A stretch of DNA of 64,000 bases. It comes from Nocardioides sp. (GTDB taxonomy: Bacteria; Actinomycetota; Actinomycetes; Propionibacteriales; Nocardioidaceae). Below are positions 9,198 through 18,777 of this stretch, one piece after another. The first letter of the stretch is position 1. The number at the start of each line of letters is the position of its first letter. The position numbers were made by a program, and so were the translations under genes. The stretch is taken from contig JAICHQ010000001.1 of the NCBI GenBank assembly GCA_025924815.1, positions 62,001-126,000 on the forward strand. The letters run 5' to 3'. The notes below the pieces were generated by a model. That model saw nothing but the letters and a program-made list of their open reading frames with translations, was not told the origin of the DNA and ran no database searches.

Positions 9198-9743
9198 TCA
9201 GGGCATCAGCCGGGTGCGGAAGTCGACCGAGGTCAGGGGGACCAGTGTCTTGGTGTCGACCAGCGACAAGGTGGCGGCGCTGCCGGCCTGGCTGGCCGGC
9301 TGCACGTAGGTGTCGAAGTCGACGACGAAGGTGTCGCCGGGCGGGGCGGTGAAGGTCAGGTAGAGCATCCGGCCGTCGCGGGTCTCCGCGCTCGGCTCGG
9401 GGTGGAACCCCTGGGTCTCGTAGATGTTGAAGTAGTCGCCGGTGACCGCCAGGGTGACCTCCTTGCCGAGGCCGCCCGGATGGGTCACCGTCGCCTGCCA
9501 CGCGACGTCGAGCCCGGGACGGGCCACCTGGGGGTACCTCAGCGTGAGCCCCCACCCCGCGCGGTCGGCGGCCACGGTGCCGGTGTGGACGCCGAGATAG
9601 CTGGTCAGGCCCGCGGCGACGACCAGGGCGAGGACGGTCAGGGCGCCGCGGCGTACCCACGTGGCAGCGGCGCGCTTGTGGTCGCCGAGAGGCAGTCCCT
9701 CGTCGGTCTGGAAGGTGGACGGCCCCTTCGCGGAATCGGCCAC
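9198..9743 (-). CDS. Hypothetical membrane-anchored protein
   Basis: 181 aa with one TM segment (GALTVLALVVAAGLTSYLGVHT) and a beta-rich extracytoplasmic domain. Confidence 0.6.
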   Translation of the reverse strand: MADSAKGPSTFQTDEGLPLGDHKRAAATWVRRGALTVLALVVAAGLTSYLGVHTGTVAADRAGWGLTLRYPQVARPGLDVAWQATVTHPGGLGKEVTLAVTGDYFNIYETQGFHPEPSAETRDGRMLYLTFTAPPGDTFVVDFDTYVQPASQAGSAATLSLVDTKTLVPLTSVDFRTRLMP

Positions 9744-9880
9744 CTCGATGCCTGCCTTCGTGCTCGTTCCTCGCTGATCGCGTCCCCGCCGTCGTACCCG
9801 GCATACGGGGGCACCATGCCCTCATGGGAGCGCCGGTTCGGGGGTACTGACCGGTTCACGCCGGACCCAGGAGGAACCAC

Positions 9881-10381
9881 ATGTCGACCGACGCCATCGT
9901 CCTGCTCAAGGACGAGCATCAGCAGATCCGCAAGACCTTCCGAGCCTTCGAGAAGGCCGGTGAGCGGGCGCACGCCACCAAGGGCCGCCTCGTCGACAAG
10001 ATGATCGAGCTGCTCACGATCCACACCTACATCGAGAACGAGGTCATGTACCCGCGGGTGCGCGAGCTGCTGCCCGAGGTCGAGGACGACGTCCTGGAGT
10101 CCTACGAGGAGCACCACGTCGCGGACGTCCTGGTCATGGAGCTGTCGACGATGAAGCCGGAGGACGAGCGGTTCACCGCGAAGACCACGGTGCTGATCGA
10201 GAACGTCGAGCACCACATGGAGGAGGAGGAGAAGGAGTGGTTCCCCCAGGTGCGCGCAGGCCTCGGTCGCAACCAGCTCCAGGACCTCGGCCGGCAGCTG
10301 ATCCAGGCCCGCGAGAAGGCGCCTCGGCGTCCCTCGCAGCCCGGCGCCCTGAAGAAGACCGTCAAGGCGGTCCTGGACTGA
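9881..10381 (+). CDS. Hemerythrin domain-containing protein
   Basis: MSTDAIVLLKDEHQQIRKTFRAFEK...HTYIENEVMYPRVRE...EEHHVADVLVMEL...ENVEHHMEEEEKEWFP: hemerythrin HHE motifs; AGGAGG RBS. Confidence 0.9.
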   Translation: MSTDAIVLLKDEHQQIRKTFRAFEKAGERAHATKGRLVDKMIELLTIHTYIENEVMYPRVRELLPEVEDDVLESYEEHHVADVLVMELSTMKPEDERFTAKTTVLIENVEHHMEEEEKEWFPQVRAGLGRNQLQDLGRQLIQAREKAPRRPSQPGALKKTVKAVLD

Positions 10382-10393
10382 GGTGGAGAGCTG

Positions 10394-11389
10394 ATGCACC
10401 TTCCCGAGCCCTGCGGCCCGGTGAGTGCGCGCGTCGTCGAGATCCTGTCCGCGCAGCGGGCACCGATGAGCGCGGACATCCTCGCCGGCGGCTCCGTGCT
10501 GACCGATCGAGATGCCCAGCTGGCGCTGTGGACGGCGTACGAGATGGTCTACCGCGGCTTCGACGACGTCGATCCGTGCCTGGAGTGGGACGCCGACCTG
10601 ATCGGGCTGCGCCGGCTCATCGAGGACCGCTTCGAGTGCGAGCTGCGTGCGGTGACCGCCGACCGCGTCGCGGAGGCTCTCGCGCGCGGCGGTGAGGTCG
10701 GTGACCTCGTGCTGGGTCTCGTCGCCGACGACGAGGGGCCGCACCTCTCGTCGTACCTGCGCCGTGACGCGACGACCGACCAGATGTGCGACTACCTGCG
10801 CGAGCGCAGCGTGCAGCAGCTCAAGGAGTCCGATCCTCAGGCCTTCCTCCTCCCGCGCCTTCAGGGCAGAGCGAAGGTCGCCCTCGCCGAGCTGCAGTAC
10901 GACGAGTTCGGCGCCGGCGACCCGTCGCGCCTGCACCAGGACCTGTACGCCCGGACGCTCAGGGCGACCGGCCTGGACCCCGCGTACGGCGCCTACATCA
11001 GCGAGGTCTCGGCGCTCTCGCTCGCCTCGGCGAACGTGATGTCGCTGTTCGGGCTCAACCGGCGCCTGGTGGCCGCGGGTGCCGGGCACTTCGCGGCCTT
11101 CGAGGCCTCGAGCTCGGTGCCGTCCCGCCGGGTCGCCGCCGGCCTCGCCCGGCTCGGCCTGGCGCCGGCGGCGGACTACTTCGAGGAGCACGTCGAGGCG
11201 GACGCGGTCCACGAGCAGATCGCCGCTCGGGACATCTGCGGATCGTTGGTGCGCGACGACCCCAGCCTGCTCGGTGAGGTCGTCTTCGGCGTCGCCTGCG
11301 CCCTCCATCTCGACGCCCTGGCCGGCGCCGAGCTGCTGTCCCGCTGGGAGCGCATCGACGCCCGCGCCGCGCGATCGGAGGCGTCGTGA
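10394..11389 (+). CDS. Iron-containing redox enzyme family protein (heme-oxygenase-like fold)
   Basis: 331 aa; helical, 'ELQYDEFGAGDPSRLHQDLYARTLRATGLD', 'YFEEHVEADAVHEQIAARDI' typical of this family. Confidence 0.8.
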   Translation: MHLPEPCGPVSARVVEILSAQRAPMSADILAGGSVLTDRDAQLALWTAYEMVYRGFDDVDPCLEWDADLIGLRRLIEDRFECELRAVTADRVAEALARGGEVGDLVLGLVADDEGPHLSSYLRRDATTDQMCDYLRERSVQQLKESDPQAFLLPRLQGRAKVALAELQYDEFGAGDPSRLHQDLYARTLRATGLDPAYGAYISEVSALSLASANVMSLFGLNRRLVAAGAGHFAAFEASSSVPSRRVAAGLARLGLAPAADYFEEHVEADAVHEQIAARDICGSLVRDDPSLLGEVVFGVACALHLDALAGAELLSRWERIDARAARSEAS

Positions 11390-11580
11390 GCCGGACCGTG
11401 CAGGTGCAGCCGTGTCCGCGCGGGCCCGTGCTCGTCCGGGGTGCCGAGGTCGTGGTGGACGAGGACGGTGCGCAGCACCCGGTCACGAGACCGGTGGTGG
11501 CGCTGTGCGTGTGCCGGCGCTCGAGCCGGAAACCGTGGTGCGACGGCACCCATAAGGCGATCCGCGACGATCTGAGATGA
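11386..11580 (+). CDS. CDGSH iron-sulfur domain protein
   Basis: CVCRRSSRKPWCDGTHK matches CxCx2(S/T)x3PxCDG(S/A/T)H; GTGA overlap with upstream gene. Confidence 0.9.
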   Translation: MSRTVQVQPCPRGPVLVRGAEVVVDEDGAQHPVTRPVVALCVCRRSSRKPWCDGTHKAIRDDLR

Positions 11581-12206
11581 CCGGCTCGACCACGGCCACG
11601 ATGGACTTCGGCGGGCTGAGCATCACCTACGACGAGCGGGTGCTCCGGCCGCGGCCGTGGACCGTGGCGCAGTCGCGCTGGGCGGCCGAGCTGCTGGCCG
11701 AGCTGCCCGACGGTCCGGTCCTGGAGCTCTGCAGCGGCGCCGGGCAGATCGGTCTGGCCGCGGTCGCTCGTGCGGGCCGCGACCTGGTGTGCGTCGACCT
11801 GAATCCCGCCGCGGTCGAGCTCGCCCGGCTCAACGCCGAGGCCGCCGGGCTGCGACGTCGCGTGACCGTCCGCGAGGGCCGGCTCGCCGAGGCCGTGCGC
11901 GAGGGGGAGCACTTCCCGCTCGTCATCGCCGACCCGCCCTGGGTCGAGACCAGCCGGACGGGGAGGTACCCGGAGGACCCGCTCGAGGCCATCGACGGTG
12001 GCCACGACGGCCTGACCGTGGCCTGTGAGTGCCTCGCGGTCATCGAGGCGCACCTGAGCGACGACGGCGCGGCGTTGCTCCAGCTCGGGTCCGTCGACCA
12101 GGTGGCGGCCCTGATGTCCTTGGGGTCGGGATCCTTGAGGGCTCTGGAGGTCCGCCGCTACGACGGCGGGGCCGTGGCCCACCTGGCCCGCTCCGACCGC
12201 GACTGA
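11577..12206 (+). CDS. SAM-dependent methyltransferase (HemK/PrmC-like fold)
   Basis: VLELCSGAGQIGLAAVARAGRDLVCVDLNPAAVELARLNAEAAG; 'VIADPPWV'; ATGA overlap with CDGSH gene. Confidence 0.8.
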   Translation: MTGSTTATMDFGGLSITYDERVLRPRPWTVAQSRWAAELLAELPDGPVLELCSGAGQIGLAAVARAGRDLVCVDLNPAAVELARLNAEAAGLRRRVTVREGRLAEAVREGEHFPLVIADPPWVETSRTGRYPEDPLEAIDGGHDGLTVACECLAVIEAHLSDDGAALLQLGSVDQVAALMSLGSGSLRALEVRRYDGGAVAHLARSDRD

Positions 12207-12308
12207 GCGGGCAGCACCGGCCTGGCGTGGGTTAGGCGTCGCCCGCCCCGGGGTACGGACCGGTGCCCCTCCTCCCGGCGTACGCCGGAGACAGCGAACG
12301 CCGCCACC

Positions 12309-14218
12309 ATGGACAAGCCCGACAGCGCGACCGGATCGAGCCGCGCGGTCGTGGCACCGCTCGCCCTCGGGGCCCTCGGCGTGGTCTTCGGCGACATCGG
12401 GACCAGCCCGCTCTACGCGCTCAGGTCGATCCTGTCCGAGGCCGGCTCGACCGCCCGGGTGGACGTGTACGGCGTGACCTCGCTCGCGGTGTGGGCGCTC
12501 GTCGTCATCGTCGGGACCCTCCACGTCGGCGTGCTGCTCTCGGCCGACAACGACGGCGAGGGCGGCATCCTGGCCCTGGCCTCGCTGCTGCGGCGGGGTA
12601 CCTCTGGGGGACGCCTCGCCGGAGCGGTCGTGGTCACCGCCATGGTCGGGGCCGCGCTGTTCCTGGGCGACAGCATCCTCACCCCGGCGATCTCGGTACT
12701 GGCGGCGTCGGAGGGGCTGGAGGTCGCGGCCCCGTCGTTCGCCCACGTGGTGCTCCCCCTGGCCCTGCTCATCCTGGTCGGGGTGTTCGTCCTCCAGCAG
12801 GTGGGCAGCGGGAAGATCGGGGTCGCCTACGGGCCGGTCATGCTCGTGTGGTTCCTGGTCCTGGGCGTCGGCGGCGCGGCCTCGGTGGTCCAGGAGCCCG
12901 GTGTGCTCGAGGCGCTGTCGCCGACGTGGGCCGTCCGGTTCCTCGTCGACGACCCGCTCACCGGCTTCCTCACCCTGGGAGCAGTCGTCCTGGTGGTGAC
13001 CGGGGCCGAGGCCCTCTACACCGACCTGGGGCACTTCGGCCGCCGGCCGATCGCCCTGGCCTGGTGGGCCCTGGTCTCCCGTGCCTCGTGCTCGCCTACC
13101 TCGGCGAGGCGTCCGCTGTCACCCGCGACCCGTCCGCGGCCGGCGACCCGTTCTATGCCGTGGTGCCCTCGTGGGCGACCGTGCCGGTCCTGGTGCTGGG
13201 GACCTGCGCCACCGTGATCGCCTCCGAGGCGGTGATCGCCGGCGCGTTCACCGTGCTCCACCAGGCCGCCGGGCTGGGCCTGTTCCCCGATCTCGACACC
13301 CGGCACACCTCCTCGCACCATCCCGGGCAGATCTACCAGCCGGCGGCCAACTGGACCCTCGCCGTCGCCGTTCTCGCCATGGTGCTGCTGTTCCGGAGCT
13401 CCGAGCGCCTCGCCGCCGCGTACGGCGTGACCGTCAGCGCCACCGTCGTCCTGACCGCGTGTCTCTACCTGGCCTGGGCGATCCGCGCCCGGCCCCGGCC
13501 GCCGGCGCGGCTCGTGGTGGGCTCGCTGACCGGGTTCGCCGCGGCCGTGCTGTTCGCCGGCACCCTGCCCAAGGTGGCGTCCGGCGGCTGGGTGCCCGCC
13601 GTCCTCGGCCTCGTCGTCTTCCTCCTGATGCACACCTGGTGGTCGGGTCGCCGCCGGCTCGAGTCGCAGCTGCGGCGCCAGGAGGAGGACGCCGAGGACC
13701 TGGCCGCGACCATCGACTCGCAGCGGTCGCGGCTGCACGCGGTCGGGGGCGACCTGGTGTTCCTCACCCACGACGCCGACGTCGCCCCGCTCGCCCTGCG
13801 GGCCATGGTCGAACCAGCCGGCCTGCTGCCCGGCCGGGCGATCCTGCTGAGCTGGGAGGTGCAGGACACCCCGTCCGCGCCCGGTGACCGGGCCAGCGTC
13901 CGGGTGCGCACCTTCGGCGAGGAGGTCTGCGAGGTGGTGGGCGTCAGCGTCGTCCTCGGCTACCGCCAGCGGCTCGACGTACACCACATCCTGGCGGAGG
14001 CCGTACGGTCCGAGCCCGACCTGCTCGGGGACCTCGACCCGCGCAGCGCCCTGTACGTCGTGTCCGAGCCGATCCCCACCCTGTCCCGCAGGAGCCCGCT
14101 GGCGAGGTGGCGCCGCCGGCTGTTCCTCGCCATGGACCGGCTCGCCCGGGACCGGGCCGACCGGCTGTCGCTGCCGCGCGGGCGCACCGTCGTGATCGGG
14201 CGCGAGGTCGAGCTGTGA
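12309..14218 (+). pseudogene. kup: KUP-family potassium transporter interrupted by a single-base frameshift near 13074-13080
   Basis: Frame of 12309 encodes PLALGALGVVFGDIGTSPLYALRSIL...ALYTDLGHFGRRPIALAWWALV; continuation PCLVLAYLGEASAVTRDPSAAGDPFYAVVP... through GREVEL is in a different frame ending at 14218. Confidence 0.85.
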
Positions 14219-14260
14219 GCCGCCGAACCATCGACTCGGAAAAAAACGCCCGAAAGGGTG

Positions 14261-14315
14261 TTGACCTCCCTCCGAACGGGTACAGGATCCCGGAGCCGGG
14301 AGGGAACCCCCCGTG
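14261..14315 (+). promoter_or_regulatory. Candidate promoter plus RBS plus GTG without an obvious gene
   Basis: TTGACC (14261-14266), about 16-17 nt, CAGGAT/AGGATC, then GGGAGGG (14298-14304) 8 nt before GTG (14313). Confidence 0.35.
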
Positions 14316-14375
14316 ACCGGTGCCGCCGCCAAGTCTCCCCCGAGCGTGATGGCGACCCTGTCCTCCCTCCCGGCA

Positions 14376-15557
14376 TCACTCCTTCCCGGAGGACCCCAGC
14401 CACTCCCGGATCTCCGCGCCGTGCTCGTCGAGCCGCGGTGGGGGCAGGCGGTAGTCGACCGGGGTCCCGGAGAAGCGGATCGGGTTGCGCACCGTCGGCA
14501 CCATCGCCTCACCCGTCCCCACGTCGACCACCGGCTCGAGTCCGATCTCGCCGGCGAAGCCCACCCCGCCCGCCACGTCGTTGATCGGCCCGCACGGCAC
14601 CCCGGCGGCGACGATCTCGCGGAACCACTCCGTCGTCGTGCGGGTGCGCAGCCGCGCGACGAGCAGCGGCCGGAGCTGGTCGCGGTTGACGGTGCGGTCC
14701 TCGTTGCGTGCGAAGCGCGGGTCGTCCGCGAGCTCGGGCACGCCGAGCACCTCGCAGAGCCGGCGGAACTGCGCGTTGTTGCCGGAGGTGATCACCAGCT
14801 CGCCGTCCGCACAAGGCAGCGGTTCGTAGGGGTAGAGGCTCGGGTGGTTGTTGCCCATCCGGTGCGGGACGACCCCGCCCGCGACGTACGCGCTGGTCTG
14901 GTTGACCATCCCGGACAGCGCGGAGGAGAGCAGGTCGACCTCGACGTGCTGGCCCTGCCCGGAGTCACTGCGCGCCCGGAGGGCCGCCAGGATGCCGATC
15001 GCGGCGTGCATGCCGGCGATCACGTCGAACAGCGCGAACCCGGAGCGCAGCGGCTCGCCCTCGGGCGTGCCGGTGAGACTCATCAGGCCGGACATCGCCT
15101 GCACGATCAGGTCGTAGCCGGGCAGTGCCCGGCCCCGCTCCGTCGTCCCGAAGCCGCTGATCGAGGCGTAGACGACGCCCGGGTTGGTGGCGGCGACGGC
15201 GTCGTACCCGAGACCGAAGCGGTCGAGCCCGCCAGGCCGGAAGTTCTCGATCAGGACGTCGGCCCGCCCGGCCAGCTCGCGGGCGAGCGCCCGGTCGGTG
15301 CCGTCGGCGAGGTCGAGGACGACGGAGCGCTTGTTCCGGTTGACACCGAGGAAGTACGTCGACACGCCGTCGCGCACGGGCGGCGCCCAAGCCCGCGTGT
15401 CGTCGCCGGCCGGCGCTTCGACCTTGATCACCTCGGCGCCGAGGTCGGCCAGCAGCATGGTCGCGTACGGCCCGGCCAGCACCCGCGAGAAGTCGGCCAC
15501 CAGCAACCCCGCCAACGGACCGGTCGGACGATCATCCATGCGCGCAGTCTCCCGCAC
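14376..15557 (-). CDS. CaiB/BaiF (family III) CoA-transferase
   Basis: GLLVADFSRVLAGPYATMLLADLGAEVIKVEAPAGDDTRAWAPP; GYDLIVQAMSGLMSLTGTPEGEPLRSG. Confidence 0.92.
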   Translation of the reverse strand: MRETARMDDRPTGPLAGLLVADFSRVLAGPYATMLLADLGAEVIKVEAPAGDDTRAWAPPVRDGVSTYFLGVNRNKRSVVLDLADGTDRALARELAGRADVLIENFRPGGLDRFGLGYDAVAATNPGVVYASISGFGTTERGRALPGYDLIVQAMSGLMSLTGTPEGEPLRSGFALFDVIAGMHAAIGILAALRARSDSGQGQHVEVDLLSSALSGMVNQTSAYVAGGVVPHRMGNNHPSLYPYEPLPCADGELVITSGNNAQFRRLCEVLGVPELADDPRFARNEDRTVNRDQLRPLLVARLRTRTTTEWFREIVAAGVPCGPINDVAGGVGFAGEIGLEPVVDVGTGEAMVPTVRNPIRFSGTPVDYRLPPPRLDEHGAEIREWLGSSGKE

Positions 15558-15567
15558 GCCGGCTCCG

Positions 15568-15966
15568 CTACGGCTCGTCGGGCGCGCTCAGGGCGTCGGG
15601 GTCCTGCCGCGGCGGCAGATGGGCCAGCGCCACCTGCGTGAGCGCCGTCCGCGCCTTGACCGCGACCGCGCGCCGGAGCTTGCCACCCGCGTCGCCGAGG
15701 ACCGACTCGACGGTCTCGGTCACGTCCCGGTCGGAGTACGCCGCGCGCGTGCCCGGCGCGACGTCCACGTCGGGCAGCGCCACCAGCACCGGGAGGATCT
15801 GTTCGCCGAGCTGGTCGAGGATCTGGAACCGCTGGTAGCGGTCCAGGTCGTCCCAGGCCGTGTCGGCGTCGACCTTTCCGCGGCGTACGCCCTTGCGCCG
15901 GCTCGCCACCACCGTCTTGGCCGCTCCGGTGAGCGCCGCGGTCAGCTCGTACTCGGTGAATCGCAA
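15568..15966 (-). CDS. Conserved hypothetical protein
   Basis: 132 aa ORF with typical codon bias, in the gap between the CoA-transferase and GH8 genes on the same strand. Confidence 0.6.
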   Translation of the reverse strand: MRFTEYELTAALTGAAKTVVASRRKGVRRGKVDADTAWDDLDRYQRFQILDQLGEQILPVLVALPDVDVAPGTRAAYSDRDVTETVESVLGDAGGKLRRAVAVKARTALTQVALAHLPPRQDPDALSAPDEP

Positions 15967-16042
15967 GGGCCTGCCGTCCTCCGTCGTCGCGAAGCGCCCT
16001 CACCCTACGCACCGTGGTGGTCCGACGCCCTTCGGAGCGGGC

Positions 16043-17143
16043 TCAGGCACACGATCCGAGATGGCCGGACCGCAGGCCTTCGGACAGGGCGAGCCAGGCT
16101 GCGCCGTAGTACGACGGCCGGACCTGCTCGGTCCGGGCGGCCCCGGCCTCGAGGTCCCCGGCCGCCGAGTCGTCGCCGGCCGCACGGGCGGCGGCGGCCG
16201 AGGCGAGCAGCGCGAGGGCCGAGCCCGACGAGTCGATCGGCGACCCGTCCAGGCCCAGGGCCGATGCCGAGGACACGTCGTCCTGCTGGAGCACCGACCA
16301 CCAGGCGGCGGCCAGGCTCCGCGAACGGTCGTCGCAGGCGTAGGCGAACCAGAGCGGCACGCGTTGCGCGTCGGGGCCGTACTGCGGCGTGCCGTTGCCG
16401 CCGCCCTGACCGGTGGGCGTGAGCCGGCCGCCGTCCAGGTGCGCCCAGTCCGGCGGCAGCTGCCGGGCACCCTCGGTCGCCCGGTCGGTGAGGTCCACGA
16501 CGGCCTTCGCCATGTCGCTCCAGGCCGGTTCGCCGGTGAGCCGGGTGAGGTCGTCGAAGATCGACGGCATCCAGTACGACGGGTCGACCACCGCGGGCGC
16601 GGTGGTCGCCCACGGCCCGGCCACGAGGACCCGGTGGCCCGAGGACGAGACCGTCTCGTGCTCCAGCACGGCGGCCGCCAGCCGCTTCCCGTCCGCATGC
16701 AGGGACTCCTCGTCGGAGCCCGCATAGCGCAGTAGGGCGTACGCCGCGAGCGTGTCGGCGTCGGCCGCGGGCTGCTGGTCGAGCACGTGGCCGTCGGCGT
16801 CGGCGTGGAAGGCCAGCAGGCCGTCGGAGTCCTGGAGGTGGGCGCGGGTCCACGACCAGATCGTGCGGACCAGGTCGTCACGCCCGGCCAGCTCGGCGAT
16901 GAGCATGCCGTAGGCCTGGCCCTCGCTGACGACGTCGCCCCCCTGGTCGTGCCGGATCACGGCGCCGTCGTCCGCGACGTAGGTGGACAGGAACGCGTCG
17001 GCGGCGCTCAGGTCGGGAGCACCGGGCGAGGACGTCGTGTCCGACGACGATGCCGGCTGGCCGGCGCCCGACGTACCGGCGCCAGCGCAGGACGGGAGCA
17101 GCAGCGCCAGCACCAGGAGCCCGGACAGGCGTGAGGCGCCCAC
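16043..17143 (-). CDS. Glycosyl hydrolase family 8-like lipoprotein (endoglucanase-like)
   Basis: Lipobox LLPSC; VVSEGQAYGMLIAEL (GH8 catalytic Glu region), 'DADTLAAYALLRYA', 'PSYWMPSIFDDLT'. Confidence 0.8.
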   Translation of the reverse strand: MGASRLSGLLVLALLLPSCAGAGTSGAGQPASSSDTTSSPGAPDLSAADAFLSTYVADDGAVIRHDQGGDVVSEGQAYGMLIAELAGRDDLVRTIWSWTRAHLQDSDGLLAFHADADGHVLDQQPAADADTLAAYALLRYAGSDEESLHADGKRLAAAVLEHETVSSSGHRVLVAGPWATTAPAVVDPSYWMPSIFDDLTRLTGEPAWSDMAKAVVDLTDRATEGARQLPPDWAHLDGGRLTPTGQGGGNGTPQYGPDAQRVPLWFAYACDDRSRSLAAAWWSVLQQDDVSSASALGLDGSPIDSSGSALALLASAAAARAAGDDSAAGDLEAGAARTEQVRPSYYGAAWLALSEGLRSGHLGSCA

Positions 17144-17321
17144 AGAGGATCCCTTCCACGATGGTCGGCGACGTCCACCCCCGTCACCGGTCGGTACCCC
17201 GATGTGCGGGATGTACGCGCGAGGTCCGCAGGTGCGATGGAACCGCGGGTGGAAGCTCCCGGAGCCGACAGTCGTCCGGTCGAGCCTGGGTTCTCGGCGC
17301 GAGGCGGGCTAGCGTCGACCC

Positions 17322-18449
17322 GTGCGCGACACGCCCGTGCGCGACCGCGGGCAGCACCAACCTGCGTTGGACGGGATCCGCGGCGTGGCCATCCTTCTCG
17401 TGCTCGGCCAGCACGCTCCGACCCGACCGCTGATCGACGGCTTCGTCGGTGTGACCGTGTTCTTCTGCCTGTCGGGGTATCTCATCACCACCCTGTTGGT
17501 CGGCGAGCTCCGCACCGGCACGATCGATGTGCGGGCGTTCTACCGACGGCGTGCCGCGCGGCTCGGTCCCGCGTTGGTGGCGGTCGTCGCGGTGACCGTC
17601 GTGGTGCTGCTCGTCCACCGACACGGCCTCACCGCCGGGTTGCAGCATCATGGCGCCCTCAGTGTCGGGCAGGTCGTCGCTCCGGCCGGTGCAGCCCTGA
17701 CCTACACGACGAGCCTGTTCGACTGGGCCGGCCACCCGTTCGGCACCTACGACTACTTCAACTACACCTGGTCGCTGTCGGTCGAGGAGCAGTTCTACCT
17801 CCTGTGGCCGTTCGCGCTGCTCTGGGGCTACCTCAGCAGCCCTCGGCGATTCGTGGCGCTGACGGCGTCGCTGCTGGGGGTCGCCCTGGCGCTCGACCTC
17901 TACCTCGGCCTGAGCCGCGAGGTGAAGTACGACCCGCACGAGTACTTCGGGACCGACACCAATGCGGTGCCCATCCTTGCCGGCTCGTTGCTCGCGTTCG
18001 TGGTCCTCAACCGCTGGCTGACCCGGACGCTTCGCTGCCTGTCGCCCTGGGCGCTCCCGACCCTTCTCCTCCTGCCGGCCCTGGCGCATCACAACGACAC
18101 CTTCCACCCGTCGTTGGTGACCGTCGCGGGGACCGGACTGACGCTCGTGGCCCTGATCGGTGTCGTGACGTCCCCGCGAGGCACGACCGGGTCGTTCCTG
18201 GCGGCCCGGCCCATGCGCTGGTTGGGCGAACGGTCGTACTCCATCTACCTCTGGAACGTCCTGGCGCGTATCGCGATCCTCAGCGCGCTCGGACGCACCG
18301 TGATCGGTGATCTGGCGTGGATTGCGATGGTTGTCGTCCTGGCCGAGGCGAGCTTCCGATTCGTCGAGCGCCCGCTGCGTGCCAGATGGGCGCGGAGGCG
18401 TGAGACGACGGTCGTCGTGCCCGGCGCGACCACGGTGCAGTCGGCGTGA
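17322..18449 (+). CDS. Acyltransferase family 3 (OafA/YrhL-like) membrane protein
   Basis: PALDGIRGVAILLVLGQHAP...GFVGVTVFFCLSGYLITTLL...YTWSLSVEEQFYLLWPFAL. Confidence 0.92.
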   Translation: MRDTPVRDRGQHQPALDGIRGVAILLVLGQHAPTRPLIDGFVGVTVFFCLSGYLITTLLVGELRTGTIDVRAFYRRRAARLGPALVAVVAVTVVVLLVHRHGLTAGLQHHGALSVGQVVAPAGAALTYTTSLFDWAGHPFGTYDYFNYTWSLSVEEQFYLLWPFALLWGYLSSPRRFVALTASLLGVALALDLYLGLSREVKYDPHEYFGTDTNAVPILAGSLLAFVVLNRWLTRTLRCLSPWALPTLLLLPALAHHNDTFHPSLVTVAGTGLTLVALIGVVTSPRGTTGSFLAARPMRWLGERSYSIYLWNVLARIAILSALGRTVIGDLAWIAMVVVLAEASFRFVERPLRARWARRRETTVVVPGATTVQSA

Positions 18450-18474
18450 GGGTCGCTGGGAGGGGTCAGGCGGC

Positions 18475-18693
18475 TCATCGCCGTTCCTCCGCGGGGCCGG
18501 GGACGACGGAGATGAGCGGCAGGCCGAGGTCGCGCAGCCTGGCCAGCAGCCCGTGCAGCGCCGCCTGGTCGACCACCGGGCCGCGCAGGACCGTGACGCC
18601 ACCGGGCTCGAGCGCCATCGTCATGCCCTCGAACCAAGCGGACCACCGCTCGTCGAGCCGCCCTCGGAGGCGGATCTCGTACTGGTCGGTCAC
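18475..18693 (-). CDS. Small conserved hypothetical protein
   Basis: MTDQYEIRLRGRLDERWSAWFEGMTMALEPGGVTVLRGPVVDQAALHGLLARLRDLGLPLISVVP. Confidence 0.7.
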   Translation of the reverse strand: MTDQYEIRLRGRLDERWSAWFEGMTMALEPGGVTVLRGPVVDQAALHGLLARLRDLGLPLISVVPGPAEERR

Positions 18694-18777
18694 GAGGGCC
18701 CCTCTGCTGTCGGCGGCGGACCGGTCGTGGTCCGTCCCGTTGCCGAGGAACCTAGGAGCCCGGCGGGTGAGCGGTCG

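Noticed and set aside
13070-13085. Programmed ribosomal frameshift in the KUP gene
   Set aside because: No slippery heptamer or obvious downstream stimulatory structure at the junction; a simple one-base deletion or sequencing error explains it better.
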